Below, piece after piece: positions 17,966 to 24,998 of a stretch of 39,535 bases of DNA. The stretch comes from Elioraea tepidiphila DSM 17972 (lineage in GTDB: Bacteria; Pseudomonadota; Alphaproteobacteria; Acetobacterales; Acetobacteraceae): positions 1 through 39,535 of the forward strand of contig NZ_KB899940.1 in the NCBI RefSeq assembly GCF_000378465.1, read 5' to 3'. Numbering within the stretch: the stretch's first letter is position 1; each line of letters starts with the position of its first letter. The position numbers were made by a program, and so were the translations under genes. The notes under the pieces were generated by a model, which was given only the letters and a program-made list of their open reading frames with translations, was not told the origin of the DNA and searched no databases.

Positions 17966-18813
17966 GGCAAGCGCTCCGGGGTGAACAACCGCGAGGGTGC
18001 CACAAGTTCCGCCTGCGCGGCGATCAGCGCCATCTCCTCGCGTCCCGCCTTGACCGTCGCCGCGAGCACCCCATGGAGCGACGAGACCGCGCGGGCGAGA
18101 CACTCGGCGAGCGGCAGTCCCGCGAGCGTGTGGACCAGGAACAGCGCGGCGATCACGTCGCCGGTGCCGCGGCCGAGGATCGGCAGCAGCGGCGCACGCA
18201 CCCGGTACGCCCCCTCGCCATCGAGCGCCAGCACGTCGATCGCATCCGCGGGCGTATCCTCGACGTGCAGCGAGGTGACCAGGATGCGCTTCGGCCCGCG
18301 CGCCATCAGCGCGCGCGCCGCGTCGCGCAGCGCGCCGAGCGCGCGGGTCTGGCGCCCCGTGAGCCAGTCGAGCTCGAAATGGTTCGGCGTCAGGATGTCG
18401 GCCGCCGGTACGCAGCGATCGCGGAAGAACTCCGGGATGCCCGGACGGACGAACACGCCACGCCCGACATCGCCGATCACCGGATCGCAGCACCAGAGCG
18501 CACGCGGATTGGCGCGGATCAGGCGCGCATGGGCGTCGAGCACCGCCTCGCCGATCGCCGCGTCACCCATGTAGCCGGTGAGCAGCGCGTCCGTGTCGGC
18601 AAGCGCGCCGCGATCCTCCACGCCGGCGACGACGTCGCGCACGAGCGCCGGGTCCACCACCTGGCCGCGCCAGGCGCCATAGCCGGTGTGATTGGAGAAC
18701 AGCACCGTATGGACGGCGACCACCTCGGCGCCGAGGCGCTGCATGGGGAACACCGCCGCGGCGTTGCCGGCATGGCCGTGCGACACCCAGGACTGGATGG
18801 ACAGGATCTTCAC
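17962..18813 (-). CDS. pdxY: pyridoxal kinase
   Basis: A 283-residue ribokinase-fold enzyme phosphorylating pyridoxal (and related vitamers) in the PLP salvage pathway. Motifs: SIQSWVSHGHAGNAAAVFPM (5-24), the PdxY/PdxK N-terminal signature; VLFSNHTGYGAW (37-48); TGYMGD near 80; CDPVIGD near 110; LTPNHFELDWLTG near 142; and the ATP/anion-hole motif GRGTGDVIAALFLVH near 215 with catalytic Asp. The start is GTG (18811-18813). It lies 76 bases after the sugar-type binding-protein gene, separated by a strong hairpin, and is translationally coupled to the allantoinase. PLP supply would suit the PLP enzyme encoded three genes upstream. Confidence 0.93.
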   Translation of the reverse strand: MKILSIQSWVSHGHAGNAAAVFPMQRLGAEVVAVHTVLFSNHTGYGAWRGQVVDPALVRDVVAGVEDRGALADTDALLTGYMGDAAIGEAVLDAHARLIRANPRALWCCDPVIGDVGRGVFVRPGIPEFFRDRCVPAADILTPNHFELDWLTGRQTRALGALRDAARALMARGPKRILVTSLHVEDTPADAIDVLALDGEGAYRVRAPLLPILGRGTGDVIAALFLVHTLAGLPLAECLARAVSSLHGVLAATVKAGREEMALIAAQAELVAPSRLFTPERLP

Positions 18814-18830
18814 CAGGCACTCCCGAACAA

Positions 18831-18861
18831 GGACGAGCGGGGGGACGACGCTCGTCCCCCC
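18831..18861 (-). terminator. overlapping inverted repeats forming two alternative hairpins
   Basis: Two perfect stems share bases and cannot form together. Stem A is 9 bp: GGACGAGCG (18831-18839) with its complement at 18849-18857. Stem B is 8 bp: GGGGGGAC (18839-18846) with GTCCCCCC (18854-18861). They lie in the 75-base gap between the binding-protein stop and the pyridoxal kinase start. There is no T-run, so this may be a Rho-aided or partial terminator, an mRNA-processing stem, or a switch that sets pdxY-puuE expression apart from the upstream genes. Confidence 0.5.
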
Positions 18862-18888
18862 ACACCCCCCTGCACTACCGCCCCCGGG

Positions 18889-20166
18889 CTAGGCCAGCAA
18901 CGGCTGCACCCGGCGCACCAGATCGTCCATCGCCTGCTGCGGCGTCTTCATCCCGAGCACCGCCGCCTCGGCCTCCTCCTTGAAGAAGTCGCCGGCGCGC
19001 GCCGCCTGGTCGAAGGCGGGCATCGGCACGCGCGCCACCTTCAGCACCGCACGCTCGGCATCCGCATAGGGCACGCGGGCACGGATGCGGGGATCGTCAT
19101 AGGTGCTGTTGCGCACCGGGCCGTTGCCGTTCAGCGCCGCCTTCAGCGTGTTCTCGCGGCTGACCATCTCCTTCATCAGGCTCCACGCCCGCTCCTTGTC
19201 GCGCGAGGCGCGCGGGATCGCCATGCCCCAGAACTCCACCTTCGCCGGGGCCACCTCGAACTTGCCGGACAGCTCGCGGCTGACCGGAATCGTCGTGGTC
19301 TTGATCCTGCCGGGGAACTGCGACCGCTGCGGATCGTTGTAGATCTGGTTGCGCCCCATCGAGTTGATGATCAGCGCCGCGCGGCCGTTCTGCATCCAGA
19401 CATTCACCTCCTCGGTGCTGATGCCGGCGAAGTTGCGCGGGAAGGCACCGGCGACGAACAGTTCGCGCAGCAGGGTGATCGCATTCACCATCGGCTTCTC
19501 GTTCGCCACGCACCTCATGTCGGGCGTGATGAACTCGCCGTCCCAAGCACGCGCGATGTCGATCACGTTCGGATAGGTCACGCCCGGCAGCAGGAAGCCG
19601 ACCACCGGCGTGCCGTTGGCGCGCGTGTAGGTGCAGCGCTTCGCCACCTCCACCAGTTCCTCGATCGTGCGCGGCGGGCCGCTGATGCCGCGCTCGGCGA
19701 GGATCTCCTCGTTGTAGTGCAGCCCCGAGGAGGCATGCCGGAACGGCAGGCCGTAGAGCTTGCCGCCGATCGTCATGCCCTGGAGCATGCCGGGGAAGAT
19801 GTCGGCCACGTCTTCGACCGGGTCGCGCGCCATGTACTCGTCCAGCGGCTCGAACAGCGTCGTGATGCGCGGCACGGTCTGGGTGTTCAGCAGGAAGCCG
19901 ATATCGACGCTGGTCTCGCGCAGGCTCGCCTCGCGGAACAGCCGCTCCTGCAACGGCCCGGTGTCGAAGGTCACCCACTCGACGCCGATGCCGGTGCGCT
20001 GCGACCAGGCCTCGGTGATGTCGCCGCCCTGCGTGCCGGTGGCGACCGTGCGGTGCACGCGGTGCGCATAGATGTTGAGCCTCTGCGCCTGGGCCCGCGC
20101 GCCGCTTGCGGCAAGGCCCGCGGCAACGGCGGTGGCGCCGATCAGACGGCGACGGCTGATGGTCAT
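18889..20166 (-). CDS. ABC sugar-type substrate-binding protein (family 1, UgpB/MalE-like)
   Basis: A 425-residue periplasmic binding protein of the carbohydrate family 1. The ATG at 20166 was chosen because AGGGGAGAG lies about 6 bases upstream and the product then begins MTISRRRLIGATAV, a Tat signal with cleavage after ARAQ near 28; an in-frame GTG at 20184 would run through that ribosome-binding site. Mature features: ITEAWSQRTGIGVEWVTFDTGP near 50, NTQTVPRITTLFEPLDEYM near 92, LYGLPFRHASSGLHYNEEIL near 138 and VNVWMQNGRAALIINSMG near 255. The matching permeases are on the opposite strand at 24129-25830, within the same divergent cluster, so together they form one importer lacking only an ATPase here. 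The ligand could be a sugar, sugar acid or polyol-type compound. Confidence 0.9.
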   Translation of the reverse strand: MTISRRRLIGATAVAAGLAASGARAQAQRLNIYAHRVHRTVATGTQGGDITEAWSQRTGIGVEWVTFDTGPLQERLFREASLRETSVDIGFLLNTQTVPRITTLFEPLDEYMARDPVEDVADIFPGMLQGMTIGGKLYGLPFRHASSGLHYNEEILAERGISGPPRTIEELVEVAKRCTYTRANGTPVVGFLLPGVTYPNVIDIARAWDGEFITPDMRCVANEKPMVNAITLLRELFVAGAFPRNFAGISTEEVNVWMQNGRAALIINSMGRNQIYNDPQRSQFPGRIKTTTIPVSRELSGKFEVAPAKVEFWGMAIPRASRDKERAWSLMKEMVSRENTLKAALNGNGPVRNSTYDDPRIRARVPYADAERAVLKVARVPMPAFDQAARAGDFFKEEAEAAVLGMKTPQQAMDDLVRRVQPLLA

Positions 20167-20194
20167 GGCGTTCTCTCCCCTCACGGTTGCGTTG

Positions 20195-21202
20195 TCATGG
20201 GCCCGGATCGGTCGCGAGATGGGCGACGCAATCGCCGGGTGTCACCTGAGCGGGCACGCGCCGGCAGACGACGAGCCCCGCACGGGCGAAGTGTAGCGTC
20301 ACGGGGGGCCGGTCGGCCTCGTCGAGCGACAGGATGCGACCGGCGCACTGGCCCGCCGCCACGGTCTCGCCGAGCCCGATCTCAGGCACGAACAGCCCGC
20401 GCGTGGTCGCGAACAGGAAATGATCGCTGCCGGCCACGTGCATCAGCCGCGGTGTCGCTGCGGGCGGCCCGTCCAGCGCCAGCACGCCCGCATGATCGAG
20501 GAAACCATACAGCGCCCCCTTGGCCGCGGCGACCGAGGCGGGCGTCAGCGAACCGCCGCCGCCGATCTCGCAGGCGACATGCACCACGCCGCGCGCGAGG
20601 CCCGCCGCCGGCAGCGTGCGCGCATCCTGCGTCGCCTGCACCACGAGCGCCAGCGGAAGCCGCATCGCCCGCATCGCCGCCTCAAGCTTTGTGGCCAGCG
20701 CGGGGTCGTCCGTTGCGCGCACCATCGCGCAGGGCAGGTACTCCATCGAGCTGCCGCCGGAGTGGAAGTCGCATGCCCAGGCGACGCGCGGCAGCAGCGC
20801 GCTGTCGATGAAATGCGCGAGCATCGCGGTCGGCCCGCCATTCGGGTCGCCCGGGAACAGCCGGTTGAGATTGCCGCCGTCGAGCGGCGAGTCGCGCCGG
20901 CCGGCCAGCACCGCCGGCAGGTTCAGCGCCGGCAGCACGATCAGCCGGCCGCGCAGGTGCGCGGGATCGAGCTCGCGGATCAGGTCGCGCAGTACTGCCT
21001 GGCCTTCGTACTCGTCGCCGTGATTGCCGGCGGTGAGCAGGACGGACGGTCCCTCGCCCCCGTCCAGCACGGCAATCGGTACCGGGATCACGCCGTAGCC
21101 GCTCTCGTGGCGCGACTGCGGAATGCGGAGCCAGCCGATGCGCGTGCCGGGCGTGCGAGCGTCGAGATCGAGGTCGCTGTGGATGCGGCTCGGCGCGCTC
21201 AT
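20195..21202 (-). CDS. DoeB-like succinylglutamate desuccinylase/aspartoacylase family deacylase
   Basis: A 335-residue zinc carboxypeptidase-fold (M14-related) deacylase. Such enzymes remove acetyl, succinyl or similar groups from N-acyl amino acids. Zinc ligands H61 and E64 are in TAGNHGDEYEGQ, and H147 is in CDFHSGG. The RIPQSR....YGVIPVPI opening (26-43), LPALNLPAVLAGRRDSPLDG (90-109), GNLNRLFPGDP and GGGGSLTP (near 220) closely resemble DoeB/EutE, the N-acetyl-diaminobutyrate deacetylase of ectoine breakdown. No ectoine hydrolase or aminotransferase lies nearby, so that exact role is not assigned. The C-terminal part is a barrel-like domain. The ATG (21200-21202) overlaps the upstream PLP-enzyme stop (ATGA). 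The preferred start excludes a long unsupported upstream extension. Confidence 0.88.
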   Translation of the reverse strand: MSAPSRIHSDLDLDARTPGTRIGWLRIPQSRHESGYGVIPVPIAVLDGGEGPSVLLTAGNHGDEYEGQAVLRDLIRELDPAHLRGRLIVLPALNLPAVLAGRRDSPLDGGNLNRLFPGDPNGGPTAMLAHFIDSALLPRVAWACDFHSGGSSMEYLPCAMVRATDDPALATKLEAAMRAMRLPLALVVQATQDARTLPAAGLARGVVHVACEIGGGGSLTPASVAAAKGALYGFLDHAGVLALDGPPAATPRLMHVAGSDHFLFATTRGLFVPEIGLGETVAAGQCAGRILSLDEADRPPVTLHFARAGLVVCRRVPAQVTPGDCVAHLATDPGP

Positions 21203-22203
21203 GCCGGGGCGACCTCGCGCGTTGCCGCCGCGGCCACCGCGTCGGCGGCGGCGAACAGTCCTGGCAGGCCGCCCGAGTGCAGGAACACCACCGGTCCCTC
21301 CGGCAACACGCCCTTGTGCAGCGCGCCGATCAGCCCCGCCATGGCCTTGCCGGTATAGGCGGGATCGAGCACCACGCCTTCGCTGCGCGCCACGCGCAGC
21401 AGTGCCGAGAGCGACGCCTCGCTCGGGATCGCGTAGCCGGAACCGATCCAGGCATCGTCCACCGCGAGCTTCAGGGTCGGCGGCAGCGCCCAGCCCGCGC
21501 GGTCGGCGGCTCGGCGCACGACATCGGCGATCCACGGCCCAAGCCGATCCGCCGGCTGCTGCACGCTGACGGCGCGCACCTGGCAGCGCCGGCCGAGTCG
21601 CGCCAGGCCGAGCGCAAGGCCGGCCGCGGTCAGCCCGGAGCCGGCCGCGACGACGATCGTGCCGGGCTCGATTCCGGCCGCGCGCCAGTCGGCGTCGAGC
21701 TCCTCGGCCGCAACCGCCCATGCCTGTGCGGCGAGCGGCGCGCTGACGCCGGGCAGGTGGATCACGTAAGGACGGCGCCCACGCGCGCGCAGCGAGCGCG
21801 CGGCCTCATCGAGCGCGGCCGCGAGCGACGGGTCCCACGGATCGGCGGACTCGACGAACCGGATCTCGGCACCGAACACCGCATCGAGCAGCAGGTTACC
21901 CTGACTCGGCGGCGCCGGCCCGCGCAGCACCAGCGTGCAGGCGAGCCCGAGCTTCGCCGCCGAGCCGGCGAGCGCGCGGCAGAAATTCGACTGCGCGCCT
22001 GCCGTGGTCAGCACGGCATCGGCGCCCTCGGCCAGCGCTTCGCCCAGCAGCCATTCGATCTGGCGGATCTTGTTGCCGCCGAGCGCGGCACCGGCGAGGT
22101 CCTCCCGCTTGAACCAGATCTCGCGGCCGATGGCGGCGGAGAGCCGTTGCACCTTCTCGAACGGTGTCGGCCAGTGCCCGAGCACAACCCGGCCCGGTGT
22201 CAT
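21199..22203 (-). CDS. PLP-dependent D-cysteine desulfhydrase / ACC deaminase family enzyme
   Basis: A 334-residue fold-type II PLP enzyme. Relatives include D-cysteine desulfhydrase, 1-aminocyclopropane-1-carboxylate deaminase and L-cysteate sulfo-lyase, most of which release ammonia and a 2-keto acid from an amino acid. The PLP lysine is K45 in LGGNKIRQIEW. TTAGAQSNFCRA (66-77) is the substrate carboxylate/PLP ring loop. AAGSGLTAAGLALGL near 187 is the phosphate-binding loop. The C-terminal LHSGGLPGLF is the pyridine-nitrogen region. An WFKREDLAG segment (30-38) is typical of the family. The ATG overlaps the regulator's stop (ATGA) and its own stop overlaps the deacylase start. Coupling to an N-deacylase suggests its amino acid substrate may arrive N-acylated; the reaction itself cannot be fixed from sequence. 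Confidence 0.9.
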   Translation of the reverse strand: MTPGRVVLGHWPTPFEKVQRLSAAIGREIWFKREDLAGAALGGNKIRQIEWLLGEALAEGADAVLTTAGAQSNFCRALAGSAAKLGLACTLVLRGPAPPSQGNLLLDAVFGAEIRFVESADPWDPSLAAALDEAARSLRARGRRPYVIHLPGVSAPLAAQAWAVAAEELDADWRAAGIEPGTIVVAAGSGLTAAGLALGLARLGRRCQVRAVSVQQPADRLGPWIADVVRRAADRAGWALPPTLKLAVDDAWIGSGYAIPSEASLSALLRVARSEGVVLDPAYTGKAMAGLIGALHKGVLPEGPVVFLHSGGLPGLFAAADAVAAAATREVAPA

Positions 22204-22943
22204 GTGGGCCGCCGTGCCGGGGCGATGGCCTCGATCAGGTCGCGCGAGGCATCGAAATGCGCGTGCAGGGCCAGCCGCGCCGCGTCGGGATCATGCTTGC
22301 GGATCGCCGCGAGGATGCGCTCATGCCGCGCGAGCGTGCGCCGCGCGTCGCGCAGTTCGCGCCGATCCTGCATCAGCCGCATCACGTGCTTCGCCGCCGG
22401 CGCCAGCGCCTCCATCAGGAACAGCATGAGCGCGTTGCCGGCCGCGCGCGCGAGCGCGAGATGGAAGGCGAGATCGGCCTCCACCCACGGATCGACCGTG
22501 TCGCGCACCGACCGCATGCTCGCCACCAGCGCCGCCAGCGTCTCGATATCCGCCGCGGTCGCGCGCACCGCCGCCAGTGCGCCGATCTCGGTCTCGATCG
22601 CGCGGCGGAGTTCGATCGCCTCACGCAATCCCTCGGGACGCGAGCGGATCGCGCGATCGAAGAAGGTCGCGAGCGGCGCGGCCGAGGGCGGCAGCACCGT
22701 CGTCGGTCGGCCTTGTTGGATCAGCACCGCGCCCATCGCGGCGAGCTGCCCGAGCGCCTCGCGCACCACCGTCTTGCTGACGCCGAAGCGCTGCGCGAGC
22801 GCCGCCTCGGGCGGCAGTTCCTCGCCCGGCGCGAGGCGGCCGGCCGCGATCCCTTCCAGCAACTGCCCGACCACGTGATCGGACAGGCGTTGGCGCGGTG
22901 CAGCCACGAGATCGAGCGCGTCGGCCATCGCCCTCTTGCTCAC
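22200..22943 (-). CDS. GntR-family transcriptional regulator, FadR/FCD type
   Basis: A 247-residue regulator. Residues about 15-85 form the GntR winged helix (LSDHVVGQLLEGIAAGRLAPGEELPPE; ALAQRFGVSKTVVREALGQL, split here; MGAVLIQQGRPTTV). Residues about 100-235 form the all-helical FCD ligand domain, with its metal/ligand residues visible in EADLAFHLALARAAGN and ARHERILAAIRKHDPDAARL followed by H in LHAHF. FCD regulators usually bind small organic acids and repress the adjacent catabolic genes. The start could be GTG at 22943 or ATG at 22928; neither has an ideally spaced ribosome-binding site, and the longer form is given. It is the first gene of the minus unit and lies beside a clear inverted repeat, so it probably controls both divergent units and itself. 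Confidence 0.92.
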   Translation of the reverse strand: MSKRAMADALDLVAAPRQRLSDHVVGQLLEGIAAGRLAPGEELPPEAALAQRFGVSKTVVREALGQLAAMGAVLIQQGRPTTVLPPSAAPLATFFDRAIRSRPEGLREAIELRRAIETEIGALAAVRATAADIETLAALVASMRSVRDTVDPWVEADLAFHLALARAAGNALMLFLMEALAPAAKHVMRLMQDRRELRDARRTLARHERILAAIRKHDPDAARLALHAHFDASRDLIEAIAPARRPT

Positions 22944-22985
22944 TGTTCTGCTATCTGCTTATCATAACAGCAGAACAGACGTCAA
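22936..22985. promoter_or_regulatory. face-to-face overlapping promoters with an inverted-repeat operator (22944-22977)
   Basis: A perfect 9-bp inverted repeat, TGTTCTGCT (22944-22952) and AGCAGAACA (22969-22977), is separated by 16 bases. Inside it is a second short palindrome, TTAT-C-ATAA (22959-22967). Plus-strand promoter candidate: TTGCTC (22936-22941), 18 bases, TATCAT (22960-22965), serving the gene at 23001. Minus-strand candidate: TTGACG (22985-22980), 16 bases, GATAAG (22963-22958), serving the regulator gene. Both -10 elements fall on the inner palindrome, so a protein bound to the repeat would cover both promoters. The AT-rich patch stands out in an otherwise GC-rich window. The binding protein is presumably the adjacent GntR regulator. 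Confidence 0.7.
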
Positions 22986-23000
22986 TTTGCGGAGGGAACG

Positions 23001-24119
23001 GTGCGCATCGTCGAGGTGAAGGCCCACCCGCTCGCCGCGCCGATCGCGCCCGACATCCAGAAGACCTCCGCCGGCAACTGCCCGACGATCTCGATCCTGG
23101 TGGTGGAGGTCGTCACCGACACCGGCATCACCGGCTGGGGCGAGGGGCTGTTGCGTGCTTCCCCCCGAGCGGCCGCGACGCTGGTGGAGCAGACGCTGAC
23201 GCCGCTGCTGCTCGGCGCCGACCCCTTCGCGGTCGAGGCGCTCTGGCCGACGCTCGCGCGCGCGACGACCGGGCGCTCCGGCGGGTTCCTGATCGAGACG
23301 GTGGCGGCGATCGACATCGCGCTGTGGGACATCATGGGCAAGGCGCTCGGCCAGCCGGTGCATCGCCTGCTCGGCAGTTGCGGGCGCGAGCGCGTCACCG
23401 CCTATGCGTCGTCGATCTCCTGGGGGCCGCTCGCGATCGCCGAGGCGCAGGCCGAGGAGGCGGTCGGGCGCGGGTTCCCGTTGATCAAGGTCAAGATCGG
23501 CGCGCCGGTCGAGGCCGCGATCGAGCGCATACGGGTCCTGACGCGGCTGGTGAACGGGCGCGCGAAGCTCTGCGCCGACGCGAACTGGGTGTTCGACTAT
23601 GACGACGCCGTGCGGCTCGCGCGCGCGCTGCTCGACCTCGACGTCCATTGGCTCGAGGAGCCGATCGTGCCGGAGGACCTCGACGGTTATCGACGCCTGC
23701 GTGCAGCCGTGCCGATCCGACTCGCCGCCGGCGAAAGCGAGTTCACCGCCTGGGGCGCGCGCGACCTGATCGCGAGCCGCGCGGTCGGCGTCATCCAGCC
23801 CGATGTCGCGCGTTCGGGCGGCATCACCGAGACGCGGCGCATCGCCACGCTGGCGCACTGCTTCCACCTCGCCTATGCGCCGCACATGGGCTTCTCCGGC
23901 GCGATCTGCGCCGCCGCCTCGCTGCATCTCGCCGCGGCGATGCCGAACTTCGCGACCTTCGAGTGCATGATCTTCCCCAATCCCCTGCGCGAGGAGCTCG
24001 CGACCACGCGTCCGGGCGATCCGTCGCTGCTGCAGGATGGCGCTGTGCCGGTGCCGGAGGGACCCGGGCTCGGCATCGAGATCGACCGCACTGCGCTCGC
24101 TCGCCTGACGGTGTCCTGA
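23001..24119 (+). CDS. mandelate racemase/muconate lactonizing enzyme family protein (enolase superfamily)
   Basis: A 372-residue enolase-superfamily enzyme that abstracts the alpha-proton of a carboxylate via an enolate held on magnesium. The N-terminal capping domain covers about 1-120. In the barrel: KxK base K163-K165 (LIKVKIG), metal ligands D193 (CADANW), E219 (LEEP) and E245 (GESE), the Asp of the His-Asp dyad D268 (QPDVARSGG), base H295 (YAPHMGF) and E321 (FECM). This pattern is that of the mandelate-racemase subgroup, whose members are mostly acid-sugar dehydratases or racemases; it lacks the second Lys base of dipeptide epimerases. The GTG at 23001 has GGAGGG 4 bases before it and no better ATG. 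It heads the plus unit with the importer permeases. Substrate unassigned. Confidence 0.92.
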   Translation: MRIVEVKAHPLAAPIAPDIQKTSAGNCPTISILVVEVVTDTGITGWGEGLLRASPRAAATLVEQTLTPLLLGADPFAVEALWPTLARATTGRSGGFLIETVAAIDIALWDIMGKALGQPVHRLLGSCGRERVTAYASSISWGPLAIAEAQAEEAVGRGFPLIKVKIGAPVEAAIERIRVLTRLVNGRAKLCADANWVFDYDDAVRLARALLDLDVHWLEEPIVPEDLDGYRRLRAAVPIRLAAGESEFTAWGARDLIASRAVGVIQPDVARSGGITETRRIATLAHCFHLAYAPHMGFSGAICAAASLHLAAAMPNFATFECMIFPNPLREELATTRPGDPSLLQDGAVPVPEGPGLGIEIDRTALARLTVS

Positions 24120-24128
24120 CGACGCATC

Positions 24129-24998
24129 ATGCGCGCCCGGCCCATCCACTACCTGCTGATCTCGCCGGCACAGCTGCTGCTCGTGGTGACGATCTTCGTG
24201 CCTTCGCTCTGGGTCGGCTGGCTCAGCCTGCACGAGGCCTCGTTCGGCACCGAGGCACGCTATGTCGGCTTCGCCAACTACGCCAAACTGGCGGCCGATC
24301 CCTATTTCTGGCGCGCCTTCCTCAACACCGTCGTGATCGTCAACGTGATCGTCTATGCCGAGCTGCTGCTCGGCCTCGGCATCGCGCTCCTGTTCGCCGG
24401 CGGCCTGCCTTTCCCGCGGCTGATGCTCGCGATCGTGCTGGCGCCCTATGCGATCAGCGAAGTGGTCGTCGTGATCATGTGGAAGACCATGTTCGAGCCG
24501 CAGGTGGGGGTGATGCAGCTGCTGCTCGCCGCCCTCGGGATTCCCGGGCTCGAATGGGCGGTCAATCCCGTGCACGGGCTGACGCTGATCGTGCTGCTCG
24601 CGGTGTGGCACCACCTCCCCTTCACCTTCCTGCTGCTCTACGCCGCGCTGCTCGGTGTGCCGAAGGAGCTGCATGAGGCCGCGAAGGTTGATGGCGCGGG
24701 CGCCTGGCGCGCGTTCCTGCACGTCACCCTGCCCTCGATCATGCCGGCGATCCTGGTCGCCTTGCTGTTCCGCTACGTCTTCGCGTTCCGCCTGTTCTCC
24801 GAGCCCTGGCTGCTGACCCAGGGCGGGCCTGCGCGCATGACCGAGGTGATGGCCGTCTATCTCTACAAGGCCGCGTTCCGCTATCGCGAGCTTGGCCTTG
24901 CCGCGGCGACGGGCTGGGCCATGCTGCTGCTGTCGCTCGCGATCTCGGTGCCGTATCTGCGCGCCGTGCGGCGCAGGATGTTCGCCGATGCGACCTAG
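24129..24998 (+). CDS. ABC sugar-type transporter permease (MalF/UgpA-like)
   Basis: A 289-residue inner-membrane permease with about six hydrophobic segments, beginning YLLISPAQLLLVVTIFVPSLWVGWL (split near residue 20) and ending in LLLSLAISVPYL. The conserved docking loop that contacts the ATPase is LHEAAKVDGAGAWRAFLHV near residue 180, followed by TLPSIMPAILVALLF, typical of the MalF/UgpA family. NYAKLAADPYFWRAFLNT near 50 is the usual first periplasmic region. The ATG lies 9 bases after the preceding stop. It should pair with the following permease and the binding protein at 18889-20166. Confidence 0.93.
   Translation: MRARPIHYLLISPAQLLLVVTIFVPSLWVGWLSLHEASFGTEARYVGFANYAKLAADPYFWRAFLNTVVIVNVIVYAELLLGLGIALLFAGGLPFPRLMLAIVLAPYAISEVVVVIMWKTMFEPQVGVMQLLLAALGIPGLEWAVNPVHGLTLIVLLAVWHHLPFTFLLLYAALLGVPKELHEAAKVDGAGAWRAFLHVTLPSIMPAILVALLFRYVFAFRLFSEPWLLTQGGPARMTEVMAVYLYKAAFRYRELGLAAATGWAMLLLSLAISVPYLRAVRRRMFADAT

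Noticed and set aside
21199-22203. Assignment as L-cysteate sulfo-lyase (CuyA)
   Set aside because: The family fits, but no sulfonate transporter, sulfite exporter or sulfolactate gene is nearby; the broader family name was kept.
20195-23000. Ectoine/hydroxyectoine degradation operon
   Set aside because: Only the deacylase resembles DoeB. No ectoine hydrolase, transaminase or EnuR-type MocR regulator is present.
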